From contig JAQIBV010000021.1 in the NCBI GenBank assembly GCA_027858855.1, positions 128,816 through 192,815 of the forward strand: 64,000 nucleotides of DNA, in the 5' to 3' direction. A program made the position numbers and the translations under genes. Under the pieces are notes generated by a model. That model saw only the letters and a program-made list of their open reading frames with translations, searched no databases and was not told the DNA's origin. Origin of the DNA: Spirochaetota bacterium (lineage in GTDB: Bacteria; Spirochaetota; UBA4802; JAFGJZ01). Below, in pieces: positions 26,978 to 36,813 of this stretch. Position 1 is the stretch's first letter. Each line of letters opens with the position of its first letter.

Positions 26978-27669
26978 TGAAGTTGAGAATAGGTCTGTTA
27001 ACTAAAGATGCCGAAATACTAGAAAGTGTTCAACGGGAACTGCCTGATATTTTGCCGATTCGGTATAAATCAGTCAGTATAATAAAGCCGGATGATATAG
27101 ATATTCTTTTGATTGATTTTGATGCATTTTTAGAAGACGAATCTTTTCAGTTCAATCTTTCCCGTATAAGAAAAAAAGTTCATTCTCTGCCTGTTATCAT
27201 AATTATTAAATCGGCACAGAAAGAGAAGATCGATTTCGACTGGTTTTTTGATGATTTTATTTTGTTTCCGTTACGGAAAGGCGAGCTGGTTATACGGATT
27301 GAAAAATCTGTAGGACAAACTCTGGATAACGAAGCCGGAGATTCTATTCGTGTAAAATCAATAGAGATAAATTTGAAAGAGTATACAGTATATTATAAAG
27401 GGGAAAAGATCGATTTTACCTATAAAGAGTTTGAATTATTACGATATTTACTGCAAAACAGTGGTCAGGTCTTTTCCCGAAAGGATCTTCTGAATAAAAT
27501 CTGGGGTGTAGAGTATATTGGAGGAACCAGAACTGTTGATGTACATATTCGCCGTTTGCGTTCAAAATTAGGAACAGATTTTAATTCCTTGATAGAAACA
27601 GTACGTAATGTAGGATATCGATGTATTAATCTTTCAAATCTGGAAGAGGCTAATACCAGAGAGGCCTAA
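26977..27669 (+). CDS. OmpR/PhoB-type winged-helix regulator with degenerate receiver
   Basis: The 230-residue protein has a C-terminal winged helix (about 125-222): FTYKEFELLRYLLQNSGQVFSRKDLLNKIWG, then VDVHIRRLRSKLG. The N-terminal receiver-like fold keeps one central Asp (ILLIDFDAF) but lacks the acidic pair (LLTKDAE) and the conserved Lys (FPLRKGE), so normal aspartyl phosphorylation is doubtful. It starts at GTG 26977 within the preceding gene's stop and is followed two bases later by a histidine kinase. Atypical receivers often work independently of phosphorylation. Confidence 0.85.
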   Translation: MKLRIGLLTKDAEILESVQRELPDILPIRYKSVSIIKPDDIDILLIDFDAFLEDESFQFNLSRIRKKVHSLPVIIIIKSAQKEKIDFDWFFDDFILFPLRKGELVIRIEKSVGQTLDNEAGDSIRVKSIEINLKEYTVYYKGEKIDFTYKEFELLRYLLQNSGQVFSRKDLLNKIWGVEYIGGTRTVDVHIRRLRSKLGTDFNSLIETVRNVGYRCINLSNLEEANTREA

Positions 27670-27671
27670 TA

Positions 27672-29765
27672 ATGTCAGACAGCGCTCTTATCAGAAAGCT
27701 CGAAACTGATCTGCTGCTCAACAACTACCCGGGGATTGTAATAGTCACCGATTCCAACCGCAAAATTGTTTTCATTAATGACACAGCTCTTAAATTTTGG
27801 AAAAAAACCAAAAAAGATTTTCTGAATAAGAAATTTGAAGAGGTTATGTTCTTTTCGCTACAGCCAAAAGAAGTTCAGGACGAGAGCACACGTCTGGTAA
27901 ATGGAGACTTAATAAGCTACAATCAAATTATTATTTCAGAAAACCAGTATAGTTACTGGCGCTTCAGAAAATTTCTGATATATATAAATAATAAAAAATG
28001 TACCATAATCATGGGTGATGAAGACGAGGCTTTGAAGAAAGAGAAGGATTCAATTCATCGAAGCGAACTCTATTTGCGTACTATCATCGACTATTCTGAG
28101 TCGATTATGATTATACTCGATAAAAAATGTAAGATAAAAAATTTTCTTGGTTCAGAACGAATCGTTAATAACCCTACCGTTGAATTTAAAACCCTGATAA
28201 AAGAGATCATAAGTAAAGAGAGTTCACAGCATCTGAGAAACAATATTGAAAGTGTTCTTTCAGATGGTGAACGGCTTATTCAAACAAAGAATGTTCTTTG
28301 TGAAGGTCAGGAGTATACTTTTAAGGATATTTATTATCCGATAGAGGGGCCGAGTGGAAATATTGAAGAGATTGGTATTGTACGTGAGGATATCTCTGTA
28401 AGCAGGGAAATTCAGGAGGCGTATAAAGCTATAGTAAATAATACAACAATCGGTCTTATGATTATACAGGAAGATCGCATTGTGTTTTCTAACAGAATTT
28501 TACGTGAAATTACCGGTTATTCTGTTGATCAATATGAAGTGAGAACTATTCCGCAGATAATTGAAAATGTTGTCCCTGTTTTATATAGAGAATATGTAAT
28601 TACTAGTTACATTAGTATGCTGAAATCTAAAAAAGAGTCCTTTAATCTGCAGTTCCCGATCAACACAAAAGAAGAGGATCTTGTCTGGTTTGAGCTTTTT
28701 GCAAATCCGATTGTATATAATGGTAAAAAATCCATGCAAGTTGCAGTTATTGATATAACTGCAAAAATAGATGCAGAGACAACTCTTCAAAGAAATACCC
28801 ATATTTTAAATTCAACCTATGAACAGGTTATATACATAGATAATCAGATGAATATTCAAATGGTTAATAGACAAACCGTTCTTGAATTTGCTAAAGAATA
28901 TGAAGACTTTATAAACATGCCAATTGTTGATCTTTTAAGTCCGGAGTTAAACCGGGATATTATAATTGGTGCTTTTAATAGCTGTATGAAGACAGGGGCA
29001 CCATGGCGCGGTGAAAGATGGATTATTTATCCCAGTGAAGGACGATTCATGGAAATCTCACTGTTTCCTTATTTTGAAAGCAACGAAATGAGCGCAAATG
29101 GTGTAGTTGTCGTTTTGCGTGATATTAGCGAAATGATTAATAATGAGTTGAAGATGAATGATATTGCAGAAAATGAACGGCGAAAAATTGCAATGGAACT
29201 GCATGACGGTTTAACGCATGAACTGCTTGGTGTCTCTATCAATGCTAATCTTCTTCATAAGAATTTACTTAAAACAGGCTACGATTTAGCAGATAAGGCG
29301 AAAGAGATAGAAGAGACTGTAAACAGAGCAATAATTTCTGCTCGGAAACTTTCAAAAGGTCTTTCTCCGGTGAAAGAAGAGAAGATGGATATTTACACAC
29401 TTATTAATGAGTTAATGGAAATTGTAAAAAACCGGTATGGAATTGAATGTAAGTTAAAGATTGATTCGGGCATTGAGATTATTGATGAAAGGATTTTAGA
29501 AAATATCTATTATATAATTGATGAATCCATAACGAATAGCCTTAAACATTCAAATGTTTCAATTGTTTATCTTAACGTAAGAAGACGCGGATTGTTTTAT
29601 GAGTTTGAAATAAAGGATAAGGGGCGAGGTTTTGATACAGGAAAACGGGCCTTTGGAATGGGGCTGAAATATATGAATATAAGAGCGCGTACTATTTCAG
29701 GTACAATTGATATTGTTTCACATCCAGGACAGGGAACTGCTGTTACATTGAAAATTAAAAGTTAG
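27672..29765 (+). CDS. Cytoplasmic multi-PAS sensor histidine kinase of the HisKA_3 type
   Basis: The 697-residue kinase has no membrane helix. Several PAS-like domains fill residues about 1-490 (for example NNYPGIVIVTDSNRKIVFIND, NNTTIGLMIIQEDRIVFSNR). The dimerisation/phosphoacceptor box NERRKIAMELHDGLTHELLG is HisKA_3 (NarX/DesK type), and the ATPase has DESITNSLKHSN, DKGRGFD and FGMGLKYMNIRA. HisKA_3 kinases normally partner LuxR-type regulators, whereas this one sits behind an OmpR-type protein with a poor receiver. The signal is unknown and intracellular. A terminator follows the stop at once. Confidence 0.92.
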   Translation: MSDSALIRKLETDLLLNNYPGIVIVTDSNRKIVFINDTALKFWKKTKKDFLNKKFEEVMFFSLQPKEVQDESTRLVNGDLISYNQIIISENQYSYWRFRKFLIYINNKKCTIIMGDEDEALKKEKDSIHRSELYLRTIIDYSESIMIILDKKCKIKNFLGSERIVNNPTVEFKTLIKEIISKESSQHLRNNIESVLSDGERLIQTKNVLCEGQEYTFKDIYYPIEGPSGNIEEIGIVREDISVSREIQEAYKAIVNNTTIGLMIIQEDRIVFSNRILREITGYSVDQYEVRTIPQIIENVVPVLYREYVITSYISMLKSKKESFNLQFPINTKEEDLVWFELFANPIVYNGKKSMQVAVIDITAKIDAETTLQRNTHILNSTYEQVIYIDNQMNIQMVNRQTVLEFAKEYEDFINMPIVDLLSPELNRDIIIGAFNSCMKTGAPWRGERWIIYPSEGRFMEISLFPYFESNEMSANGVVVVLRDISEMINNELKMNDIAENERRKIAMELHDGLTHELLGVSINANLLHKNLLKTGYDLADKAKEIEETVNRAIISARKLSKGLSPVKEEKMDIYTLINELMEIVKNRYGIECKLKIDSGIEIIDERILENIYYIIDESITNSLKHSNVSIVYLNVRRRGLFYEFEIKDKGRGFDTGKRAFGMGLKYMNIRARTISGTIDIVSHPGQGTAVTLKIKS

Positions 29766-29770
29766 TCTGA

Positions 29771-29800
29771 AATCCGCCCTAAGGCGGATTATTTCTCTTC
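29771..29800. terminator. Bidirectional terminator between kinase and helicase genes
   Basis: AATCCGCC (29771-29778), loop CTAA, GGCGGATT (29783-29790): a perfect 8-bp GC-rich stem. It is followed on the + strand by a T/C-rich stretch and on the - strand by a T-rich run. It overlaps the helicase stop codon. Confidence 0.65.
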
Positions 29801-31369
29801 TTTTTTCTTAAATAATGAACCAATAGTTCCAGTTATTTTAGAAATTACAGATTTATTTTCAGTTTTTGCCGGTGAGGTTACTTTGAAATTCACACCGTAT
29901 TTTTCCTGATATATTTTTAGCCGTTTCTCGAGTTTCTGGTTACGTTTTGGGGCAATAGTTTTTTTTATGGCTGTCTGCTTATTAGTAGCAGGCTTTGTAG
30001 TAGAGCTTTTTTTGTTAATAACAGGACGAGCCGCCTTCTGCGAAGCTTTTGCCGCAACCGGCTTTTTAGAGTAATCCTTTTTCCTGTCTCTGGTATTTGC
30101 AGGTCTTTGTGAATTTCGACTGCTTTTTGTATTACGACTCCCACGTGAAGAGTCCCGCCCTCTTGAAGAAGATTCTCCGGGTCGGCCTCTTCTTCGCTCA
30201 GGTCTTGTTATTGAGCGATAATCCATGTTCGAGTCGTCTGTAAAATACTCTTCTTCGGGCCAATAGATTGGGATTTTAATGTTTAATAGAGTTTCAAGCG
30301 CTTCAAGACCATAAACAAATTTTTCACATACGAACGAATAGGCAACACCGGTCTGACCGGCCCGTGCTGTACGCCCTACTCTGTGAACATAGTTTTCCGG
30401 ATCTTCCGGTAAATCGTAGTTTATTACCATGTCCAGGTTGTCTACATGTATGCCTCTGGCGGCTACATCTGTAGCTACAAGAAATTGAAAGTCATTGTTT
30501 TGAATACGCGAAATTATCTGTGTACGTTTTGCCTGTGGAAGATCCCCGATAATATAATCCGCATTAAAGCCGTTAATTCGCAGTTTTTCTGCAACATTTA
30601 CGGCAGCCTGTTTTGTATTGGTAAAGATAAATGCGTTTGAAGGATTTTTCAAACGAAGCAGACCTAATAGAAGATTGAACTTCTCATGTATGGAGACATG
30701 AATAACGTAGTGGTCAACATCTTCAACCATAAGTGTGTCGGATGAGAGGTTGATTTCAACCGGGTTGGGAATAAATGTGTCGGCAAAACGTCGTACACTG
30801 GAGTTTATTGTTGCACTTAAAAAGATGGTGCGGCGATTTTCAGGTTTTGGAAGTTTGGATGTAAGAAAATTTAGATCCTGAGAGAATCCTAAATCAAACA
30901 TACGGTCTGCTTCATCGACAACGAAATAGTTTACCTTATCCAGGCAGATCTTCTTAGATTTTATAAAATCGATCAGACGGCCGGGTGTTGCAATCATTAG
31001 ATCAACACCGTCTTTAAGAGCTTTTTCCTGTTTATGGTAGCCTACTCCACCATAAAATGAAGCAATGTTGTAAGACATATGCTGCGAGATAGCATGAGCA
31101 TCTTTTTCAATCTGTATAGCCAATTCTCGCGTAGGCACGACAATAAGAGCAAAATGTTCGTCACTTTCACGGGCGGTTTGAAAATGCTGGAAAATACTAA
31201 TGAGGAAGGCCGCCGTTTTACCCGTACCGGTTTTTGATTGAATAATAACATCTCTTTTTTTAAAGGTATTTTCAAATGTTAGTTTTTGAACTTCGGTACA
31301 TTGTTCGAATTCCAGTTCATCGATACTTCGCAAAAGGTCGGGATCAAGATTAAATTCAGAAAATTGCAT
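29789..31369 (-). CDS. DEAD-box RNA helicase (RhlE/RhlB-like)
   Basis: The 526-residue helicase has the Q-motif region (FEQCTEVQKLTF), motif I SKTGTGKT, Ia PTRELA, II DEAD (VDEADRMFDLGF), III SAT, V DVAARGIHV and VI HRVGRTARAG. After about residue 375 comes a long Arg/Lys/Ser-rich disordered tail (GRPGESSSRGRDSSRGSRNTK) that probably binds RNA non-specifically. DEAD helicases act in ribosome assembly, mRNA decay and cold adaptation. The upstream gap is long and can form hairpins (31383-31449), as with cold-regulated helicase leaders, but no cold-shock element is proven. AGG precedes the ATG. Confidence 0.95.
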   Translation of the reverse strand: MQFSEFNLDPDLLRSIDELEFEQCTEVQKLTFENTFKKRDVIIQSKTGTGKTAAFLISIFQHFQTARESDEHFALIVVPTRELAIQIEKDAHAISQHMSYNIASFYGGVGYHKQEKALKDGVDLMIATPGRLIDFIKSKKICLDKVNYFVVDEADRMFDLGFSQDLNFLTSKLPKPENRRTIFLSATINSSVRRFADTFIPNPVEINLSSDTLMVEDVDHYVIHVSIHEKFNLLLGLLRLKNPSNAFIFTNTKQAAVNVAEKLRINGFNADYIIGDLPQAKRTQIISRIQNNDFQFLVATDVAARGIHVDNLDMVINYDLPEDPENYVHRVGRTARAGQTGVAYSFVCEKFVYGLEALETLLNIKIPIYWPEEEYFTDDSNMDYRSITRPERRRGRPGESSSRGRDSSRGSRNTKSSRNSQRPANTRDRKKDYSKKPVAAKASQKAARPVINKKSSTTKPATNKQTAIKKTIAPKRNQKLEKRLKIYQEKYGVNFKVTSPAKTENKSVISKITGTIGSLFKKKEEK

Positions 31370-31791
31370 AATTCAGCCTGTTCGGAACATGTTTAGCGGC
31401 AATTTTAGAGGTTCCGTTATTATTTTTATAAGGGCTCTTATGAGCCTTAATTACCGTCTATTTAGTTAGAACTATAATGATCTTAAGGTCTCTTTTTGTA
31501 AAGTTAAATGTAAGATGAGGCATTCAAAAGCATATTAAGACAAACAATAATTGACTTTAATCGTGCTTTATGCAATTAAAAGAGTTTCATTGAGAGGTTT
31601 CTTCTGAATGGTTTATTTTTATTTACCCAGTTTATATATAAAGACAGAAAAAAGCAGTTAGAATTCTATTAAGCATCAATTATTGTTGCCATTTAAGAGT
31701 TGAAAATAAATCATACTAAGAGAATTTTTGAAATAGAGTTACCTACTAAGTTCGTTAAGTTTCTCTAAAAAAATGATTAGGAAGAAAATTT
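31370..31791. other. Divergent intergenic region (helicase leader side)
   Basis: 422 bp without a gene. Near the helicase it holds a bulged hairpin (31429-31449: TAAGG-g-CTC / GAG-CCTTA) and a CGGAAC (31383-31388) / GTTCCG (31411-31416) inverted repeat. The remainder is AT-rich and presumably carries promoters for both directions. Confidence 0.5.
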
Positions 31792-32415
31792 ATGCGTATT
31801 TTAACAGTTTTTTGCATTATTGCCATTTTGATGGGATGTTCGACTCACAACATAAAGAAAGAAATATCTGAGGCTGATCAGATTAAAGAAGCCGGAAAGA
31901 TAATAGTGATTGTTAGAATCTCTTCAGAGACAGTTCTTGTGTATAATCAGTTTGTTGATAACTTTAAGGTCTGGTTTGCAGGAAGAGATAGTGATGACAA
32001 AATAAGTTTTGCTGAAGAAAATGAGATGCTGAGTAAATACAAAAGTGACAATGATCGTTTTTATCAGGAAGGCGCTGGTCGGGATTTTCTAAAATATAAA
32101 TCTCTGGGGATACTTAAAACTTTTGCAGCTGAGAATCGTTCCGAGATTCAATCTGTAATAAGGAACAGTCGGGCCGATGCAGCATTGATTTACGAAATTG
32201 GCGGATCTTTTTCGCGAAATATGAAGGTCATAAAATACGATTCAGTAATCTCTGTTATTAATCGTGATAATGAGATTATCTATCTGGATCATCAGAAAAA
32301 ATTTATTAATGATGGTGATTATGACCGCGATCTGATTGAAAGGGAATTTTTTGATATTGTTTCACGTCGACTCTATTTTACCTTAGAGGAGATGGGATTT
32401 ATTCTTAAAAAATGA
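31792..32415 (+). CDS. Hypothetical lipoprotein
   Basis: The 207-residue protein has a signal peptide with lipobox ILMGC (Cys16), so it is probably lipid-anchored. The mature part is a mixed alpha/beta domain with strands such as AGKIIVIVRISSETVLVYNQ and SRADAALIYEIGGSFSR; I do not recognise the family. Its end overlaps the next gene's ATG by four bases (ATGA), so it is translationally coupled to the TRIC-family channel and a GNAT acetyltransferase. AGGAAG lies upstream of the ATG. Confidence 0.65.
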   Translation: MRILTVFCIIAILMGCSTHNIKKEISEADQIKEAGKIIVIVRISSETVLVYNQFVDNFKVWFAGRDSDDKISFAEENEMLSKYKSDNDRFYQEGAGRDFLKYKSLGILKTFAAENRSEIQSVIRNSRADAALIYEIGGSFSRNMKVIKYDSVISVINRDNEIIYLDHQKKFINDGDYDRDLIEREFFDIVSRRLYFTLEEMGFILKK

Positions 32416-33014
32416 CTATTTTGTATCTGCTTGATCTCTTTGGGACATTTGTTTTTGCAATTTCTGGCTGTATTCTTGCTGAAAGAAAAAAGATGGATAT
32501 CTTCGGATTTTTTATCATCGGTTTTATTACAGCCGTCGGTGGCGGAACACTTCGGGATCTTCTTTTAGGAAGGTCACCGGTTTTCTGGTTAAATGATATC
32601 CATTATTTCTATACGATTGTGATAGCGACCGTCCTGGTCTTTTTTCTTCCTTCGATAGTTCTTAAAATCAAGAACATCCTTAAATTGGCCGATGCAGTTG
32701 GTATAGCTGTATTTACAGTTATAGGTATCGAGGTTGGCCTCTCTTATCAGCTTGATCCGGTGTTTTCTATAATGATGGGAGTTATGACTGCCATTGTCGG
32801 AGGAATTCTTCGTGATATCCTGTGTAATGAGATACCCCTTGTTTTACAGCAGGAGATTTATGCAACAGCCTGTATTGCCGGTGGAATTACCTTCTTTCTT
32901 TTGCGCTACTTTACAAAATCGGCTCTGTTTTTATATGCTCCGGTAATAGCGTTGGTTATAATGATAAGGGTATTGTCATTAAAATACAATCTCTCTCTTC
33001 CCCGGAGAAGATAG
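32412..33014 (+). CDS. TRIC-family (UPF0126/YicG-like) cation channel protein
   Basis: The 200-residue integral membrane protein has seven predicted helices arranged as two repeats: the first with FVFAISGCILAERKKMDIFGF and TAVGGGTLRDLLLGRSP, the second with AVGIAVFTVIGIEVGL and AIVGGILRDILCNEIP. The GGGTLRD / GGILRD glycine kinks are the signature of prokaryotic TRIC homologues, which form trimeric K+/Na+-permeable channels. Its start overlaps the lipoprotein gene and its stop overlaps the GTG of the acetyltransferase gene, a tight three-gene operon. Confidence 0.93.
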   Translation: MTILYLLDLFGTFVFAISGCILAERKKMDIFGFFIIGFITAVGGGTLRDLLLGRSPVFWLNDIHYFYTIVIATVLVFFLPSIVLKIKNILKLADAVGIAVFTVIGIEVGLSYQLDPVFSIMMGVMTAIVGGILRDILCNEIPLVLQQEIYATACIAGGITFFLLRYFTKSALFLYAPVIALVIMIRVLSLKYNLSLPRRR

Positions 33015-33499
33015 TGATAGAAATCTTTGATTTGTCATATAACAGTGATTGGGTTAAGATCGTTGCGAATTGGGCTTATCAGGAGTGGCATAAAAAAAAC
33101 AGAATTGCATACAGAATTGTCGAGCATGATTATGCATTGAGAGCTCAATCGCTTGTTTTGCCAAAATGCTTTGTAGCGGTGAAGAACCAGGTTCCTGTGG
33201 GGATGGTTTCTGTTAAAAAAAAAGATCTGCAGACAAAAAAGGCTTTTTCACCATGGTTGTCAGCTCTTTTTGTGATGGAGAAATATAGAGAACAGGGGAT
33301 TGGTACAGCGCTTATTAATTATTCAGTTCAGTTTGTACAAAAGAGAGGTTTTTCTTCGATTTATCTCTTTACCGAATATGATAAAACAAAAGAACTTGTA
33401 GAGTATTATCAAAAGCGAGGCTGGGTTTCAGTTTGCAGGTCTAAAGATTTTGGTGGTAATAATGTAACTGTAATGAAGTTAAATATAAAATGCAGATAA
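33014..33499 (+). CDS. GNAT-family N-acetyltransferase
   Basis: The 161-residue protein has the acetyl-CoA-binding core: SALFVMEKYREQGIGTALINYSV (motif A, R/Q-x-x-G-x-G/A) and a C-terminal YYQKRGWVSV strand-helix pair. The substrate cannot be told. It starts at GTG 33014, overlapping the channel gene by one base, and ends its operon; 270 bp without genes follow. Confidence 0.85.
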   Translation: MIEIFDLSYNSDWVKIVANWAYQEWHKKNRIAYRIVEHDYALRAQSLVLPKCFVAVKNQVPVGMVSVKKKDLQTKKAFSPWLSALFVMEKYREQGIGTALINYSVQFVQKRGFSSIYLFTEYDKTKELVEYYQKRGWVSVCRSKDFGGNNVTVMKLNIKCR

Positions 33500-33662
33500 A
33501 GTTTGAACCTGGCCATAAATATTAAGAATTGATTTAGTAAAACACATGGTTTTTTCTGTAACTGATCTAAACAGGGCCTGTCTCTGATAGTTAGCGGTAA
33601 TTCTGAAACATATATTTGATAACAAATAGACCACTCTTAACTGCTTTTTTAGTTGATTATTT

Positions 33663-33682
33663 TTAATAAATATATTTATTAA
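33663..33682. promoter_or_regulatory. 20-bp perfect AT palindrome upstream of the envelope/CHAT operon
   Basis: TTAATAAATATATTTATTAA reads identically on both strands and lies 87 bases before the start of the AsmA-like gene. It may be an operator; no regulator is known. Confidence 0.4.
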
Positions 33683-33769
33683 TGTAACTGTCTTAAGAAG
33701 ACTTCTATCACGTCAATAACTCACTTATGGTGCGCAGGTACCACGATATCAATAAAACCGGTTACTAAT

Positions 33770-36700
33770 ATGTCAGAAAAGAAAAAAACTGTAAAAAAAA
33801 CAGTTAAAAAGTCTGCGAAAAAAAGAAGTAAGTCTTCAAAAAGGGTAAGTCCGGATATTGAATCCCGGGTTGAGGATTATCTGTATAATCCTGATACCAA
33901 GGAGAAGATTGAGCCTCCCAAGGAAGAACCTGTTGTAAAGCAGGCTTCATCTTCTGATGGTGGTGACGGTGATGGTGGTTCCGGGCGAAATGTGAAGAGA
34001 GCAGGGAAAAAAAGAGTCATTCAGAATATATATGGACGCATTGCCTTAACAGTGGCAAAAATTATATTTTTCTGGGTGCCTGCGGTTCTGTTTTCTCTGA
34101 TTTTTGTAGTATTAATTTTGGCAAAGGCTATTCTGTCACCCTCATTTGTTCAGGATCTTGCTGAAAGTTCATTCAAAGCCGTATCTTTTGGAACTCTTCA
34201 GCTTGAGGTCAAGGAATTTGATCCCTATCGTGGTTTCGTAATAGAACGGATTCTTGTGACAAGTGGTGATGATTACGACTCTGAACCGGTTTTTTCGTGT
34301 GAAAAACTTGTTCTGGATTACAGCTTTTTTTCACTGTTTACAGGCAAGGTGTATTTTCCTGAGGTGGGGATTTACAACCCCTCAATTTTCTTAACAGAAA
34401 ATGATTCTGGATGGAATGTTGCAAATTTGATGAGGCCATCAGAAAAGAAGCCAGAGGAAGAAAAGAAAGAGGAAGAAGATATTTTTGAGGATCCTTCAGA
34501 GCCAGCCGCAACTGAAATAAATCTTCCGATTTCAGCCGAAGTTCTTTTTAATTTTATTTTGGAAGATCTGTATATTAAAGTTCGTGGTAAAGAGATGTCT
34601 GCAGAACTCACAGATTTTGATATCAATACAATTATTGATATACCATCATTTAAAAGAATTCCCCTCGGGCCTGATGCGGTGGGACTGATTCGTAAGTTTA
34701 TAGTACAGGTCAACCCTGAAGAGAATCTGAACCTTACGTTTAAGTCGGATGTTGTAGAGGTTGTTCCTCCCCTGCTTTTTACATTTAACCTGATACTAGA
34801 TAGAGAGCTGAAAAAAGACTCCTCATTTTACAGTAATTTTAAAGCGGGAACTCAGGGGCGGCCGATTAATTTTCAAGGTGAGAGCATTAAGCCTCTTACC
34901 GTTAAAGCAGATTACTCACTGTCTTACAATGCGGTTGATGATCATCTGACTCTTGATAGTTTTGGTGTTACCTTTGCGGGTGATCGGTGGCTGGATCTAA
35001 AAGGAGAAGTTGTAAATCTTGTCAGTGAACAGCGATTCAATATTGTAATGGCGGAAAGTCTGATTGATCTGAATAAGTTATACCCCTATTATGTGGCGAT
35101 TTTAAAGGATGAATCTACGCGTTTCGGTGGTGAGATTTCACTAAAACCGATGCTTGTTAAGGGTGATCCATCTGATGTTAAGGCTCAGGGCGAAATATCT
35201 TTCTCTTCTATTCGTGCGAGTGTTCCCGGTTTTGCTTTGAATATGCCGTCTCTGCTTTTTGCGTATGATGTTCACTACAAAGATAATAATGTTACGGCAC
35301 AAACAGATATCAATATGTCGCGCTTTGTCTATACTCTTGACCGGTATACTTCCGGTTCGAATACTTTGCTTCTTTCAATGAAGGCCTCTACTGCTAAGGA
35401 ATTCCAACAGTTTTTCCTGAATTCACTGGATATGCAGCTTCGTGATAACCGTAGCGGTTTGAATGCATTTTCAATTAAGCTGGATGCTGATGCTGATATA
35501 TCTTCAGGTACAAAAGCTAATTTAAATATTAGCGAGCTTGTATTCAGAAAAGATCCTATGATAAACACTCTCCCATCATCTATTGGCAGTGGTATGAAGG
35601 ATATCCCTTTAAAACGGGCTGTCACAATGAACATGAAAGCAGGATATACGGGTACAAACACCGTTCATAGGGGTACAGTCTCTTTAGGAGTGCAAGTACC
35701 TGACTATGACGTGTACGATCTGCGACTTGCGACTACATCTCAGTTTGATGTCAGTACGAATATTGCCCGAATAGATTCTTTTCGAGTTACCAGTGCTTCG
35801 TACGGGCTAACGTTAAATACTAATGGATATCTGAATACAAATGCAACTGCTGACTCACCATTTGCTGATTCTGACATAAGGGTATCATTGCGTGTCAAAC
35901 AGAACAAGCTAAGAAAGATGTATGATGAGTGGAAAGTTTCAGGAATGATCGGCTTAAATGCTCATATGAAAGGTAGTTTATCCAATGGACGCGTGAACGG
36001 TAATATTCTTATAGAAGATCTTTCGCTAAATAATAGTCAAAAAGATGTTTTGTTTGATCTTGAAAAGATGAATATGAAATTTCCGTTTCTATATAACTTT
36101 AAGTCGACCTTTACAGGGGAATCAAAAACAGCTGCTGATAAGTCAAAACTCATTTCTAATCGACATTTCAAAGAAAAGGAGAATTTCACAATCAAGAGTA
36201 TACGGGCTAAACATCCTACCCGTGAGATTCAGTATGAATATCTAAAAGACTTTAACGCGATAATGCTCTTTAAAAATAATTCCTTTGATATTGAAAAACT
36301 ACAGGCCACTGTATTAAACGGATCTATATATATGCGGGATACCTTTTTCTATCTGGCTGATATGGATATAAATAATATGGAGTATAACCTGGCTTTTGAT
36401 GCAACAAACATCGATATCGGGAAACTGGATGATCCGAATAAAAAGACTAATGAGTCGGATCTGTCGCTTACTGCCCGGTTGTCTGGAAAAGGGTTGAATA
36501 TATCTGAAAGTGTTTCGACCAAAGGTTATGTAACTATTTATAAGATTGGGGAAGAGTTTGCGAATAATCTAATGAAGGCTCTTTCCACAAAAAAGGGAAA
36601 ATCGATGTTGGGTGCTCCGACACAGTTTGTTGTTGATAATGCGATGGCTCTTGAGAAGTTCTATTTTTATATAGATAAGGGGAATATTTATGCAAAGGTT

Positions 36701-36811
36701 CCTCCTGAACAACGACTGATAACCAAGCTTACTTTTATAAAAGTTAATGATATAGAATTTGTACGTATGCCCGTTCAGGAGTTTATGCGGAATCTGAGCG
36801 AAGGAGAATAG
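33770..36811 (+). CDS. Large AsmA/YdbH-like membrane-anchored envelope protein
   Basis: The 1013-residue protein has a Lys-rich cytoplasmic head (KKTVKKTVKKSAKKRSK), one membrane helix (about 95-121, KIIFFWVPAVLFSLIFVVLIL) and a very long periplasmic beta-rich region. Its N-terminal part (FVIERILVTSGDD to LTENDSGWNVANLMRP) and C-terminal part (LSGKGLNISESVSTKGYVTIYKIGE) resemble the AsmA/TamB/YdbH superfamily, whose members form grooved bridges that move phospholipid between membranes. The next gene encodes a DUF1318 (YdbL-like) protein two bases later, as ydbL lies near ydbH in proteobacteria, which supports the YdbH-type reading. Family membership is by pattern, not by alignment. Confidence 0.7.
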   Translation: MSEKKKTVKKTVKKSAKKRSKSSKRVSPDIESRVEDYLYNPDTKEKIEPPKEEPVVKQASSSDGGDGDGGSGRNVKRAGKKRVIQNIYGRIALTVAKIIFFWVPAVLFSLIFVVLILAKAILSPSFVQDLAESSFKAVSFGTLQLEVKEFDPYRGFVIERILVTSGDDYDSEPVFSCEKLVLDYSFFSLFTGKVYFPEVGIYNPSIFLTENDSGWNVANLMRPSEKKPEEEKKEEEDIFEDPSEPAATEINLPISAEVLFNFILEDLYIKVRGKEMSAELTDFDINTIIDIPSFKRIPLGPDAVGLIRKFIVQVNPEENLNLTFKSDVVEVVPPLLFTFNLILDRELKKDSSFYSNFKAGTQGRPINFQGESIKPLTVKADYSLSYNAVDDHLTLDSFGVTFAGDRWLDLKGEVVNLVSEQRFNIVMAESLIDLNKLYPYYVAILKDESTRFGGEISLKPMLVKGDPSDVKAQGEISFSSIRASVPGFALNMPSLLFAYDVHYKDNNVTAQTDINMSRFVYTLDRYTSGSNTLLLSMKASTAKEFQQFFLNSLDMQLRDNRSGLNAFSIKLDADADISSGTKANLNISELVFRKDPMINTLPSSIGSGMKDIPLKRAVTMNMKAGYTGTNTVHRGTVSLGVQVPDYDVYDLRLATTSQFDVSTNIARIDSFRVTSASYGLTLNTNGYLNTNATADSPFADSDIRVSLRVKQNKLRKMYDEWKVSGMIGLNAHMKGSLSNGRVNGNILIEDLSLNNSQKDVLFDLEKMNMKFPFLYNFKSTFTGESKTAADKSKLISNRHFKEKENFTIKSIRAKHPTREIQYEYLKDFNAIMLFKNNSFDIEKLQATVLNGSIYMRDTFFYLADMDINNMEYNLAFDATNIDIGKLDDPNKKTNESDLSLTARLSGKGLNISESVSTKGYVTIYKIGEEFANNLMKALSTKKGKSMLGAPTQFVVDNAMALEKFYFYIDKGNIYAKVPPEQRLITKLTFIKVNDIEFVRMPVQEFMRNLSEGE

Positions 36812-36813
36812 AA

